Origin: Cladorhizidae sp. MBARI D1340-BT2
Lineage: Eukaryota > Porifera > Demospongiae > Poecilosclerida > Cladorhizidae
Reading direction: 5' to 3'
NCBI GenBank assembly: GCA_028752905.1
Contig: JAQNBH010000160.1
Coordinates: 1-64,000, forward strand
DNA length: 64,000 bases
In this document: positions 45,186 to 55,806 of the stretch, one piece after another
Layout: each line of letters opens with the position of its first letter
How positions within the stretch are numbered: position 1 is the stretch's first letter
Position numbers and translations under genes: made by a program
The notes under the pieces: generated by a model
What the model was told of the DNA's origin: nothing
What the model saw: the letters and a program-made list of their open reading frames with translations, nothing else
Database searches by the model: none

Positions 45186-45512
45186 AGGATCCCATCCAAA
45201 GACCCATCCATAGATGAGGCAGTTGAAGTAATTTTTGTAATGTTGACGAAAGATGAGAGCTTGAGGGAGAGGACTACACTAGGAGCTGACAGGATTTCTG
45301 AAATGTTGGAATTGTACCTGAAATCCGCCTACTTCAGCTTTCAAGAAAAAATACTACGAGCAACAAGAGGGTGTAGCAATGAGCTCTCCTGTATCTGCAG
45401 TAGTAGACAACCTTTATGTGGAATTCTTTGAGGAATTGGCGCTCACAACTGCCCCACTAAAGCCAAGAGATACGTGGATGATACCTTCTGCATTTTGAAG
45501 AAGGGAGTGAGC
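45186..45512 (+). pseudogene. Penelope-like reverse transcriptase fragment (block B)
   Basis: Same broken RT as at 16,224-16,550, including frameshifts and the RYVDDTF motif. A few substitutions distinguish it (TKDESLRER for TEDESLRER, LYLKSAYF for LCLKSTYF). The lesions are shared, so the element was dead before the duplication. Confidence 0.75.
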
Positions 45513-45517
45513 AGGAA

Positions 45518-46475
45518 CGTCCCAATTGGAGCAAAATAGAGCTTCTTTCGGATAAAAAGGTGAGATTTGTCACAAAAAGACATTTTCTGTCGTTTAAAGA
45601 GTAGAAACAGTTCCATAATGTTGAAAAGGAATCTAATGTGCCTATTTTGACAAGATTGAATGATTACAGAGTTTTTCCTCAAAACGCTCATAAAAGTCCC
45701 AAATGGAGTTAAATAGAGCTTCTTTCGGTTAAAAAGTGGAGATTTCTCACCAAAAGAAATTTTCTGATGTTTAAAGAGTAGAAACAGTTAGATAATGTTG
45801 AAATGGAAGCTAATGTGCCCATTTTGACAAGAATGAGCGATTTCAGACAGTTTTTCCTCAAAATGCTTTAAAAAATTTCCCAAATGGAGTAAAATACAGT
45901 TAAAAATTCGAGATTTCTCACTAAAAGACGTTTTCTTACATTTAAAGAGTAGAAATAGTTCCATAATGTTGAAAAGGAAGCTAATTTGCCATTTTTACAA
46001 AATTGGGCTATTTCAGGCAGTTTTTCCTCTAAAATGTCCCAATTGGAGCAAAATAAAAACTGAATATTTCTCACCAAAATACATTTACTGTCGTTTAAAG
46101 AGTAGTAACAGTTCCATAAATGTTGAAAAGTACCCATTTTTACAAGAATGACCGATTTCAGACAGTTTTTCCTCAAAACGCCAAAAAAAGTCCCAATTGG
46201 AGCAAAATATAGCGTTAAAAATGGAAGATTTCTCACTAAAAGAAATTTACTATCGTTTAATGAGCCACTGTTCCAATGTTGAAAAGGAAGCTCATGTGAC
46301 CATTTTGACAAGAATGACCGATTTCAGACAGTTTTTCCTCAAAACGCTCAAAAACGTCCTAATTTAAGCAAAATAGAGCTTCTTTTGGTTAAAAAGGGGA
46401 GATTTGTCACCAAAAGAAATTTTCTGATGTTTAAAGATTAGAAACAGTTTTATAATGTTGAAATGGAAGCTAATT
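45518..46475. repeat. ~156-180 bp satellite array (block B)
   Basis: Same six-unit array as 16,556-17,490. The last unit is longer here, with GTTTTATAATGTTGAAATGG restored where block A has a small deletion. Confidence 0.9.
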
Positions 46476-47597
46476 GTGTAGGAGCTTACAAAAACAGCAG
46501 GATAACCCATAAAGAGTCCTTCGAGCACAGTGGTTGTGATCAGCCATTGCCACTAACAACCTTTTTCCTGTCCAACCAGGCTTGTTAATAGCAACTTCCC
46601 TCTCAATTGAAAACAACCTTCAAAATAAATGACAGGTAGATGGAATGAAATAAATATTAGTCCCAGTTGCTATTAGAAAATGCATAGAAATTGTCCTAGC
46701 CACCTTTCCTTTAGGTTAGTTTGGGTATTTTCATATAACATCCTCTCTCTATAAATGATTGCAAATTTAAGTTATGATCTTAAAGCCTGTTAAGACTATT
46801 TCAAATAAGTTGTTGTATGATACTAGATTCATGTAGACTAATAGGCAGCTGTGCATACTCCACCCCCTAATGCTGCAGTGATATCTCACGTTGTTTTAAC
46901 AGTTGCTGGTACAGAGAAGCCACCATATTTAAAAGCTGCTTGGGTATTGGAATAACAATCCCATTGAAGTGACCCCTCCCACCCACATGCGACTATCCAA
47001 TGCGGAACATTCTATTAAATAGCAGCTTTGTGGGGCAAACTTCTCCCAGTTAAGTCTGTGAAATATATTTTAGATTCCGTAAACTCTGGTCATTAAGCCT
47101 CTCATGTTTAGTTTGACTAAAGTTGTTAATTAAATGTCCATCTTATCCTTAACAAAAACAACATTATTCTGCATCATTATGGTATCTTGTTCTGAAATTA
47201 TGATCTGGAAATGTTTCAAAAAAATATCAATTTATGACATGTGAACAAGTGTCAACATTATAATGTGTTTGACAGAACATTGAGCAAGAATATTATTAGC
47301 ATAACCATGGCTGCAATTGTCTGTAGCTGTTCACAGTTTCCTAAAGAGTATTTTGCTGCTCCAATGCAGGGCACTTGTAACCTTTCCCCCAGTGATCTAG
47401 CAGCACAGATCTCCTGCATGGCCTCTAAGGTACCAAATCACTTTCTATGTACCCTGTGATGAGACACCTAAACCTTAACGGATGCCAACATTGCACCTGT
47501 CACAAGAATTATTCTCTTCTTTGGCTAATATTAATTGTTGAAGTTCACATAGTTTTGTAGATAAATATACTTCTCTGAGTATGCAAAGAATGTATGA
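46476..47597. other. No recognised gene (block B)
   Basis: Counterpart of 17,491-18,615, ending at the LTR element target site. Confidence 0.4.
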
Positions 47598-47602
47598 GAG
47601 AC

Positions 47603-48056
47603 TGTTAGAGTCCGCAACCACAGGGACCTAACAGGGGGGAGAAATAACCTGCTATAACCACCAAGCAACCTACTTCTCTGGTAATGCTGCCACCAGAGTC
47701 CTCCTCTAAGCCTACCCAGCTAGACTATAAGGTTATTAGGCCTTAAGTTAACTTGTAATGAGTAGAAGTAGAGTGAATCGAGAACTAACACATATACACT
47801 CAGCTGGAGCTTTTATAGGCTCCAGAGAGTAGTTACAATAATGACCAAATATGGAAATGTCTGAAGTTGCATAGAGTTCAAGGTAGGTGATTTACAAATA
47901 GTAGTTAATGAGTGAGATAAGGATTAAGGGTGAAAGGTGATACAATAGTTAAGTGATAATTATCCCCCACACACACATGACTATGGTTCAAGGTGTTCTA
48001 GCTAATTAGTGTTCAGCAGGGCTGTGTCAGCCAGTCAGGGTGGTTGGAGCCTGACA
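47603..48056 (-). repeat. 3' LTR
   Basis: 454 bp, TG...CA ends (minus strand TGTCAGGCTCC to CTCTAACA). Differs from the 5' LTR by a 3 bp longer G run and one C/A change near the CA repeat. Confidence 0.95.
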
Positions 48057-48074
48057 TCACCCCCCTCTTTTTAA
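48057..48074 (-). other. Polypurine tract
   Basis: AAAAAGAGGGGGGTGA on the minus strand directly abuts the 3' LTR, as needed for plus-strand DNA priming. Confidence 0.85.
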
Positions 48075-51000
48075 GGTGATGGTCGGTCTGCATCTTCTTC
48101 TTGGCTGTCCCAAGCCTGTCTGGAGAGGCCATCCGCATTGGCATTCTTTGAGCCTGGCCTGTAACGGGTGGTGAAGGTATAGGGTTGAAGGAGCAGAGCC
48201 CATCTGGTCAATCGTCCATTGAGGTGACGAGAAGAATTGAGATAAGTGAGGGCTCGATGATCAGTCTCCACTGTGAATGGTTTCCCCACCAAGTAGACTC
48301 CAAAGTGTTGGATGCTGCGGACAATGGCCAAGCACTCGAGTTCAGTGGCGGAGTATCTTGTCTCCGCTGGCTTCAGCTTCCTCGAGTAGAACCCAACAGG
48401 TAACTCTTCATCCTCCCGGATCACGCTCAGTATACCAGCTATACCTTTGGCTGAGGCGTCTGTCTGTAAGACAAATATATCTGAGGGGTTGGGGATGGTA
48501 AGGTAGGACAACTGACATAGAGACGAACAAAGATAGGTAAATTCATCATTCAGCACATCATTCCACATAACAATATTAGGTGCGCTCTTTCGCGTTGCCT
48601 CTGTCAGTTCGATGGAATTGTGGGAATACCTGGGTATAAAGCGGCGGTAGTATCCTGTTGTACCTAGGAAGGATTGTACATCTTTTTTAGTTACTGGACG
48701 TACATAGTTTTTGATGGCGTCCACCTTGCAAGCTGGAGTGGATACTTGTCCTCTGCCAACTGTGTGGCCTAGGAATGTTAGTGAAGCTGAGCCCCATTGG
48801 CACTTAGATGGTTTGGCTGTCAGGCCAGCTTCTCGCAGTCGTTGCAGGACCTGATCTACATGAGTGACGTGATCTTCCCAGGACCGGCTAAATATAATAA
48901 TGTCATCTATGTAGGCTCCACTGAAGTCTAGCATGCCATCTAGAATCGTGTCCATCATTCGTTGGAATGAGGCCGGGGCATTCCTGAGCCCGAAAGGCAT
49001 AACTGTGAAATGAAATTTTCCCCAGGGAGTACAAAATGCCGTTTTTTCCTGGTCTTGATCGTGCAGTGGTATCTGATAGAAACCCTTGTTGAGGTCTAGT
49101 TTGGACAGGTAACGGGCTTCACCTAACTGGGATATCATATCGTCCACCCTGGGCATGAGGTATGGATCAGGTTTGGTTATGTTGTTGATTTTCCTGAAAT
49201 CTATGCACAGACGCACTGTGCCATCGGTTTTCCGAACAGGCACCATGGGGGAGGACCATGGACTAAGGGAGGGTATCAAGGTTCCTGACTCTTGTAGTAT
49301 GCGTATATCCTCTCTCAACTGGTCTCTCCAGGCTGGAGCTATCCTGTATGGACATGATCTGAGTGGCTTTTCGTCACCAGTGTCAATAAGGTGAGATGTT
49401 TCAGTGGCCCTGCCAACCTCCTGCCTTACTATATCAGAGTATCTGTCTAGTATGGTTGCAACATCAGCTGTCTGTTCCTCATTTAGGGCTGGGTGTTCTA
49501 CCACTACCTTAGGGTCTTGATCCTCATCTTCATCTTCCTCAGCCACAACTACCAACCCAAGGACTGAGGCATCCGGTGGGTTCCACTTCTTTAGCATATT
49601 GAGGTGGACCATCCTCTTTCTGGTTCGCCTATTGGGTACGGTGAGCTCGTATGTAACTGAACTGATTTTCCTAGCAACCTCAAACGGGCCTTCCCACAGG
49701 TCATCTAATTTGCCGCTGATGTCAGGTGTGCGAACCAGAACTAACATGCCCTCTTCCATTTCTCTGGCTTTGGCTTTTTTGTCGTACTGATACTTCATAG
49801 AAGCTTTTGCTGCCTTCTCTCTTTCCCCAACCACCTGCCTCATTGCCTCCATGCTTTTACCTAGCTCGTCAACCCACTGTACGACACTCTTCTGTTCTAT
49901 CTCCCCACTCATCCATCCCTCCTTTAATACATCCAATGGGCCTCTAATTGGTCTACCCAGTACCACTTCGAAGGGAGAAAAGCCTGTGTTAGTGTGGGGA
50001 GAGCTACGGTAGGCAAAAAGGAAATACTTCAGAATTTTGTCCCATTCAGACTTACGGTCTTGGCATTTCCGCAGCATACTCTTGAGAGAGCCGTGCCAAC
50101 GTTCCAAGCAGCCATCAGTCTGCGGGTGGTAGGGCGACGTTTTGAGATGCTGGATTCCTAGGAGTTTGCACAGCTGTCTGGTCAACCGTCCCATAAACAC
50201 AGAGCCCTGATCTGTCAGGATCTCTGCTGGTACTCCTGTTCTGGAGAAGATCTCCATCATAGCCTCTGCCACTGTCTCTGCATCGACCCTACGCAGGGCT
50301 ACTGCCTCTGGATATTTGGAAGCTAAACACATACACGTTAGCAGGTATTTGTTGCCTGATTTGGCTCTGGGTAAGGGACCGACCAGGTCAAATGCCATTC
50401 TTGAGAAGGGTGTCGCAATGACGGGTAAGGGAATGAGGGGAGCTCGGTGAGCTGGGTTTCTGCCAGCTTTCTGACATTCTGGACATGTTTTACACCAGTC
50501 CCTGATGTCCCTGGACATTCCGGGCCACATGAATAGCCTAGCTATAGCTGCTGTAGTCTTCCTATTGGAGAAATGACCACCCAATTTGTTAGAGTGAGCC
50601 ATCTTCAATATGGCTTTTCGTCTTTCCACGGGGACTACAACTCTATCCTGTACCCTCCCATCCTCCTTCTCTAACCTGTGCATTAGTACCTTCTCCTTCC
50701 ACTGGTACCCCTCTGACCTATTCTTAGCCATCTGCCTGATTTTCTCTAGGGTGGGGTCTTCTTCCTGCTGGCTACTGAGTTTGAGTTTATCAAGTATTTG
50801 TTCTTGAATTTCCGGGATAGGAATGTCATCAGGCTTACCGTCCTGTGTGGCCTGTACCTCACCCTCCCAGCATGCATCCTCCTCAAACAAATCATCTGAG
50901 AAATCGAATGGGCAAGCTCCTGATTCCTTACTAAGGGCCACATCTTCACTTTCTTCTGCTGCCTCTTGGGCTGCCTGATTTCTAGTAGCAAGGACACCCT

Positions 51001-51130
51001 CCGCTGTTGGGTTGGCTACAACCTTTTTGTTTAATCTGCCTTTCATTTGCTCTTCTTCCAGCTGAATTAGATAGTGAAACTTCCCTATGTCTAACCCTAA
51101 TAAAACTTCTTCGGGGGTCTCCTCCAGCAC
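48071..51130 (-). CDS. Pol: integrase, then reverse transcriptase and RNase H
   Basis: 1,019 residues from the first Met after the UGA; the true protein probably begins within Gag-Pol. Residues 1-20 hold the protease C-terminal motif (VLLGLDIG). Integrase zinc domain H179, H186, C216, C219; catalytic D248, D307, E343 (exact D,D-35-E); GPF motif at 481-483. RT about 575-790 with SKLDLNKGFYQIPL (D679), MPFGLRNAPASF and YIDD (740-743). RNase H about 885-1005 with LQTDAS (D891), ATELECLAI (E930) and TDHRAL (D957). All catalytic residues are in place and there is no internal stop. The frame is the same as gag-protease, 45 bases (15 codons) plus the stop codon apart. Reverse transcription and integration would occur in Gag particles and the nucleus. 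Confidence 0.95.
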   Translation of the reverse strand: MLEETPEEVLLGLDIGKFHYLIQLEEEQMKGRLNKKVVANPTAEGVLATRNQAAQEAAEESEDVALSKESGACPFDFSDDLFEEDACWEGEVQATQDGKPDDIPIPEIQEQILDKLKLSSQQEEDPTLEKIRQMAKNRSEGYQWKEKVLMHRLEKEDGRVQDRVVVPVERRKAILKMAHSNKLGGHFSNRKTTAAIARLFMWPGMSRDIRDWCKTCPECQKAGRNPAHRAPLIPLPVIATPFSRMAFDLVGPLPRAKSGNKYLLTCMCLASKYPEAVALRRVDAETVAEAMMEIFSRTGVPAEILTDQGSVFMGRLTRQLCKLLGIQHLKTSPYHPQTDGCLERWHGSLKSMLRKCQDRKSEWDKILKYFLFAYRSSPHTNTGFSPFEVVLGRPIRGPLDVLKEGWMSGEIEQKSVVQWVDELGKSMEAMRQVVGEREKAAKASMKYQYDKKAKAREMEEGMLVLVRTPDISGKLDDLWEGPFEVARKISSVTYELTVPNRRTRKRMVHLNMLKKWNPPDASVLGLVVVAEEDEDEDQDPKVVVEHPALNEEQTADVATILDRYSDIVRQEVGRATETSHLIDTGDEKPLRSCPYRIAPAWRDQLREDIRILQESGTLIPSLSPWSSPMVPVRKTDGTVRLCIDFRKINNITKPDPYLMPRVDDMISQLGEARYLSKLDLNKGFYQIPLHDQDQEKTAFCTPWGKFHFTVMPFGLRNAPASFQRMMDTILDGMLDFSGAYIDDIIIFSRSWEDHVTHVDQVLQRLREAGLTAKPSKCQWGSASLTFLGHTVGRGQVSTPACKVDAIKNYVRPVTKKDVQSFLGTTGYYRRFIPRYSHNSIELTEATRKSAPNIVMWNDVLNDEFTYLCSSLCQLSYLTIPNPSDIFVLQTDASAKGIAGILSVIREDEELPVGFYSRKLKPAETRYSATELECLAIVRSIQHFGVYLVGKPFTVETDHRALTYLNSSRHLNGRLTRWALLLQPYTFTTRYRPGSKNANADGLSRQAWDSQEEDADRPSP

Positions 51131-51175
51131 TGCTACTAGCTGATGGATTTGGTAGATACCAAAGGTGATCCATAC

Positions 51176-51178
51176 TCA
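51176..51178 (-). other. In-frame UGA between gag-protease and pol
   Basis: Context GCU UGA GUA. The frame is open on both sides for hundreds of codons. It resembles gammaretroviral readthrough in layout (though there it is UAG before protease), but its position within the protease favours a nonsense mutation. A CpG C-to-T change of an arginine CGA codon is one simple route. Confidence 0.85.
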
Positions 51179-52561
51179 AGCCATAGGGATTTCTCTGTTA
51201 CGACCATCTACCATAATCAGTGTCTTAGTGGTACCTAGATATTCACTGGGTTTTACTAACTTTGGTTCAACCACTGTCTGGTCTGCCCCCGTGTCTATTC
51301 TCATTTTGCATTCTGTTTCCCCGACCTTGCCTGACACATACATAATGGGTTGTCTGGTGGGCACTACAACCAGTCCTATAGAGTTTTGGTCCACTACAAC
51401 TGTATCTTGTGCTAAGGGCTCATACTGTTGGGTATGCTTTACCAGCCCCACTTTCTGCCGGGATGGGCAGTCAGGCCTCTTGTGGCCCTTTTTCCCGCAT
51501 GCAAAACACGTAGGGGCAAATGTACTGAGCTCACCTTGCCTTTGGCCTTGGTTTCCTGTACTTGCGGGCTCCTGGTGTTGCTTGTTCCAGGTGTTGTTGC
51601 TGTCTGGTTGGAAGGGGTATTTCGGCTGAGCTTCTCCTCCATTGTCTCTGTAGTGTTCTCTCTGTCCTTCACCGTAGCGATACCATGGTTTCGGCTGGTA
51701 GGGTCGTCTATCTCTTGCTTGCTGCTTACTTGCTAGACGTTCCTGCATTAGATTGGCTATGTCAAGAAGATGATCGGGCCTCTGAAGCCGTATGTAGTCT
51801 GCATCTTCCATCGAGTATAGAGAAAGGAATTTTCCTCGAGCCAATGTTTGAGCCGCCTCCTTGACAGAGTTGCAGTGGTCTAGTATTCTTTCTGACATGC
51901 TGAGCAGTTCTCGCAGAACATCTGCACACACTTCACCATCTGTCCTTCTAAAGGACCAGAACTGTCTTTCACAAGCTTGTTTTGATCGTCCTAAGGCTGT
52001 TAGCAGTGCTTCCTTTAGTAGCTCGTAGTCTTTCTTTGCCTCCTCTGGTACATGGGTGATGTATGCAGTGGATGCCTTTCCCGTTAGTAGTGGCACTAAT
52101 CTGCTGGGCCAGTCTTCCATGGGGATTCCTGCAGTTCTCAGGGTCTCCTCAAATTTCATCAAGAAGGATGCTGGCTGATCCTTGTCTGTCCAAGGGGCAA
52201 TTCTATCCGCCAGTTTGAACTTCCTTTCTCTATCCTTTATTTCTTTCGCATATTCCGCTTGTTTCTCAAGCATTCGAAGCTCATGTCTTTGCCGGAGTTC
52301 TTCCATCTCTCTCCTCTTATCCTCATTTTCTTTTGTCAGCCTGGCGTGTTTCTCTTCCATCTCTAACCTCAGACAGGCTTCCTTTTCTTGTCGCTTGGCT
52401 TCCCTTTCGTCCTTCTCTAGTCTCCTGCGATCTTCTCTGCGTTCCTCCCGCTCCTCCATCATTTCCCACATGGTCTGTATGTCTACTGCCGAGGAGTCTT
52501 TGAGGCTTCGGGTGATGGGACGATGTCCAGACGCCTCCGATTCGCTGGTGTTTTTTTCCAT
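51176..52561 (-). CDS. Gag with N-terminal half of protease
   Basis: Start chosen at ATG 52,561 (MEKNTSESEASGHRPITR). An upstream in-frame ATG at 52,603 would add 14 hydrophobic residues that are unusual for Gag. Numbering from 52,603: a charged coiled coil lies at about 45-130, the gag core at about 130-290 (FKLADRIAPWTDKDQPASF, GKFLSLYSMEDADY), and a CCHC zinc knuckle at 366-379 (CFACGKKGHKRPDC). The aspartic protease starts with RIDTGAD at 435-441. The frame ends at UGA (51,176-51,178), after EIPMA and before the protease flap and C-terminal motif, which continue in the same frame beyond the stop. The stop thus cuts the protease. Either UGA readthrough yields Gag-Pol or this copy is inactivated by one nonsense change. 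Confidence 0.9.
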   Translation of the reverse strand: MEKNTSESEASGHRPITRSLKDSSAVDIQTMWEMMEEREERREDRRRLEKDEREAKRQEKEACLRLEMEEKHARLTKENEDKRREMEELRQRHELRMLEKQAEYAKEIKDRERKFKLADRIAPWTDKDQPASFLMKFEETLRTAGIPMEDWPSRLVPLLTGKASTAYITHVPEEAKKDYELLKEALLTALGRSKQACERQFWSFRRTDGEVCADVLRELLSMSERILDHCNSVKEAAQTLARGKFLSLYSMEDADYIRLQRPDHLLDIANLMQERLASKQQARDRRPYQPKPWYRYGEGQREHYRDNGGEAQPKYPFQPDSNNTWNKQHQEPASTGNQGQRQGELSTFAPTCFACGKKGHKRPDCPSRQKVGLVKHTQQYEPLAQDTVVVDQNSIGLVVVPTRQPIMYVSGKVGETECKMRIDTGADQTVVEPKLVKPSEYLGTTKTLIMVDGRNREIPMA

Positions 52562-52766
52562 TGCGCAACAGTACAGATATAACAATAATAGAAAGAGAAA
52601 CAATCACCATCAAATAACAAGATGCAATAATATACAGCACAGTATGTACGATAATATGCAATACAATAACAGACGCGGAAACGCGTAACTCGGTAATACA
52701 CAAGGACTAACGCTCCTTCTTCAGTATATTCTGTGATAGTAGCGAACTTCCAATGTCTTAGTTCCA

Positions 52767-52781
52767 CCACCGCTGCCACCA
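52767..52781 (-). other. Primer-binding site (tRNA-Leu)
   Basis: TGGTGGCAGCGGTGG on the minus strand, two bases inside the 5' LTR. It is complementary to the 3' end of eukaryotic tRNA-Leu(AAG), which ends CCACCGCTGCCA plus CCA. Confidence 0.8.
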
Positions 52782-52783
52782 GA

Positions 52784-53234
52784 TGTTAGAGTCCGCAACC
52801 ACAGGGACCTAACAGGGAGAAATAACCTGCTATAACCACCAAGCAACCTACTTCTCTGGTAATGCTGCCACCAGAGTCCTCCTCTAAGCCTACCCAGCTA
52901 GACTATAAGGTTATTAGGCCTTAAGTTAACTTGTAATGAGTAGAAGTAGAGTGAATCGAGAACTAACACATATACACTCAGCTGGAGCTTTTATAGGCTC
53001 CAGAGAGTAGTTACAATAATGACCAAATATGGAAATGTCTGAAGTTGCATAGAGTTCAAGGTAGGTGATTTACAAATAGTAGTTAATGAGTGAGATAAGG
53101 ATTAAGGGTGAAAGGTGATACAATAGTTAAGTGATAATTATCCCACACACACACATGACTATGGTTCAAGGTGTTCTAGCTAATTAGTGTTCAGCAGGGC
53201 TGTGTCAGCCAGTCAGGGTGGTTGGAGCCTGACA
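52784..53234 (-). repeat. 5' LTR
   Basis: 451 bp; carries the promoter for the minus-strand element. One substitution and one 3 bp indel separate it from the 3' LTR. Confidence 0.95.
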
Positions 53235-53239
53235 GAGAA

Positions 53240-54907
53240 CATCTCTAGCTTGTTGTAATCTCAGGGGCCTTGCTCCTGCATTTAATATGGTTTGGGAGTC
53301 TGGATATTTCTTATTGTACCATCGAGAGGATAACTCATTCTTCAACCGGCTCGCTAGAGTAATTCCTCAGTTAATCAAGTGTAAAAATTGTTTATGCTAA
53401 GTATTTCATAAATTTTTCTGTGAGTGTGATATTTTCAAATGTGTTTAGTGGCCCATATTTGCAGATAAGTGGCTGTATTTCTTGTATGTTGAGGTTAGAA
53501 GTGAAGCTCTAAACAGACAGGATTTATGGCATGAAGCTCGCTTATCACAAGAAATAAAGAACAGAACCAAACAGACATTGGTTATTGGCAAACATAACAA
53601 TGACCTCTAATAGCAACATAGTCCATGCTTTCTACAGTGGTAAGGTGAAGATTTCTTGCATTTGGTGATTTCTTGCATTTGGTACGCCAGAAAAGAACTG
53701 GTTAATATTGACTATAACTTGATAGGTAATAATAAGTGTTAATTTCCAACAACCCAGTATATATATCTAGAAGCACTCCACAAGACTCTACAAACACTAA
53801 ACGTAAAATTGACCTTAACTTGCAACAATAATTTGTTGTTTAATTGCATAACTACAAGTGTGTTTTCTATTATCATTTTTATTGGGTGGTGAGACTGAGG
53901 CACTGAAATTCTGGGCCTGCTGCTGTACTTTAACACCAGGTTCATATAATCACTTACAAGAAGCCGAGTGCTAAGCCTGCAAATGGTGTGCCTTGCAATG
54001 TGGCCCAGCATTGCCTGTAGTGTGCTCATGCACTAGACTCTTGGTCCATGCTTGTGCATCACATATCTGTAGTAATCACAGAGGGTGTTTAATTGCCATT
54101 AGGAGTTTGATATAATAAAGTGATGTGCATATTTAGAGGTTGTTGTTGGGATTCTCCCACCAGCTGGTGGATCTGAAAAGACTTTAGGGATACACAGCTT
54201 AACTTAACTATTTATTTATATTAACGTGTCTCTCATCTCTCTCTGTGCTTACTTTATAGACGGTGAGTTACAGTATTCTATAGCCCGGATGACATGATTT
54301 TGATCAACTTCAATTTATTTAAACTTGGCCCTTGGTTCTCTGTGTCTGACTTTCTTCATGAAACCATCATAGCCGGTGAGTTAGAGTATTACATGTCTAG
54401 GATGACAATTGTTCACTGATTAATGTCATGTCACTTTTTCTTGGTGTTATATTAACATAGTTTGATAGTTACATATATACATTGCTGGAGCAATGCAAGA
54501 ACTAAAGTCAATTCAACTTGACTTGTAAGATGCCCAATCATGCATTGAGCAGCAAGATAATAGTCACTAGAAGCACGTGTGTAAAAGGGCAAGTAGTAGC
54601 CACTAATGGAGCTAACTAATCTGCAAGGTGGCAATGAAGGCAGTCAAAGAAATATTTGCATTAAATGTTTTGAGGGTAGTCCAAAAAATAAATGTATTTT
54701 ATTTACCAACATGCCTTTAGCCACACCAGAGGTGGAGAAAGGGATAAACACCTTGTGTTGATTTAGTGGCTATTTGATTAGGAAGAGGTCTAGTTTGTGC
54801 TAAAAAGGTCTATAAACTGCCTTCACCAGTAGGCTGACCTTTACCCCCTGCATCCTTGTTGCAGCTACATGTGTTTAGTGAGGTCACCTAACTCTTACAC
54901 TGCGTTT
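53240..54907. other. No recognised gene (block B)
   Basis: Counterpart of 18,625-20,292, including the ~100 bp GTGAGTTA repeat pair near 54,258-54,485. Confidence 0.4.
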
Positions 54908-55011
54908 GTCACGGCGTTGTGACACAATAATCTACCCCACATATGCGTGTGTCACAGCTCCCGTGACAAGCAATTTACTGCTGGAAGTGCGTGTGTCACA
55001 GCCTCTGTGAC
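54902..55011. promoter_or_regulatory. Three palindromes at 44 bp spacing (block B)
   Basis: GTCACGGCGTTGTGAC (54,908-54,923), GTCACAGCTCCCGTGAC (54,951-54,967) and GTCACAGCCTCTGTGAC (54,995-55,011). Here all three are preceded by GCGTKT, making the 44 bp direct repeat clearer than in block A. Confidence 0.55.
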
Positions 55012-55220
55012 ATGATATTTCTTGTTGCATAGCTCTGTGGATTGTCTGTTTTATACTCTGTACTTACTAGGTAAGGTTGATGGGTTTATAATCAAACTTG
55101 GGAATGCATCATCATCTCCATGAATAAAAATAATTTAAAAAAAGGCGTTTTATTTCTTGGTTCATTGACAGCTGCAAATAAGAAAATTGGTGTGTATTTT
55201 TATCCAAAACAAACACAAAT

Positions 55221-55806
55221 ATGGATCTGCAGGCAGTATTGGAGGCTCTTTCTGATATTGAGAATGACTTTGAAATTGACAGTGAACTAGATGATGTGGA
55301 AGAAGATGAACTAGATGATATTGGAAGAAGATGAACTAGATGATGTGGAAGAAGATGGCCTGGAGGATGCGCTCCCTGAAGAAATGGAAGATGCTAATGG
55401 CAGCAGTAGTGTAGATGAGACTGATGGGTAAAAGGAAGTGGAAACTGGCCATATGAGTGGAAATTCTACAAGAGGGCTTGTCAGGTGGAAAGAAGTTGAC
55501 AACATTATGAGCCCCACCGAGGGTTTGTACACAGACACTCCTGGTTCAAATTTGCCAGATGATGATGTTGAGCACAAGGATTTCTTCACCCTGTTCTTTG
55601 CAGATGAGGTTTTTGACCAAGTGGTGCATGAAACAAATATTTATGCACAAATTCTTATTGTAAATATGCCACTTACGGTTCTCTCAGGCTCAGTGTACTA
55701 CTGTCAGACTTGCTCACCACCCACCTCTACATCCAGAAGAGTGCTTCAAATAGTACCACACAGCCAAGATCCTGAAGAAACCAAGAGCAAGACAGTGAAC
55801 TCATGA
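55221..55806 (+). pseudogene. PiggyBac-like transposase N-terminus (block B)
   Basis: Same as 20,605-21,190, with the same one-base insertion near 55,319. In addition GGG GAA has become GGG TAA (55,429-55,431), a stop that block A lacks, so decay has continued since duplication. Confidence 0.7.

Larger units (their letters stand above)
47598..53239 (-). mobile_element. Complete Gmr1-like LTR retrotransposon with target duplication
   Basis: 5,632 bp element (47,603-53,234), minus strand, flanked by GAGAC (47,598-47,602) and GAGAA (53,235-53,239). These are a 5 bp target duplication with one mismatch; block A has the single unoccupied GAGAC. Order on the coding strand: 5' LTR, tRNA-Leu primer site, gag-protease, in-frame UGA, integrase, RT, RNase H, polypurine tract, 3' LTR. 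The RT is Ty3/gypsy-like, but integrase precedes RT, as in Gmr1-like elements first described from deuterostomes. No envelope frame. Young by LTR identity; autonomy depends on how the UGA is handled. Confidence 0.95.

Noticed and set aside
52182..52688. Plus-strand Ser-rich frame of 168 codons opposite gag
   Set aside because: Antisense shadow of the charged gag coiled coil.
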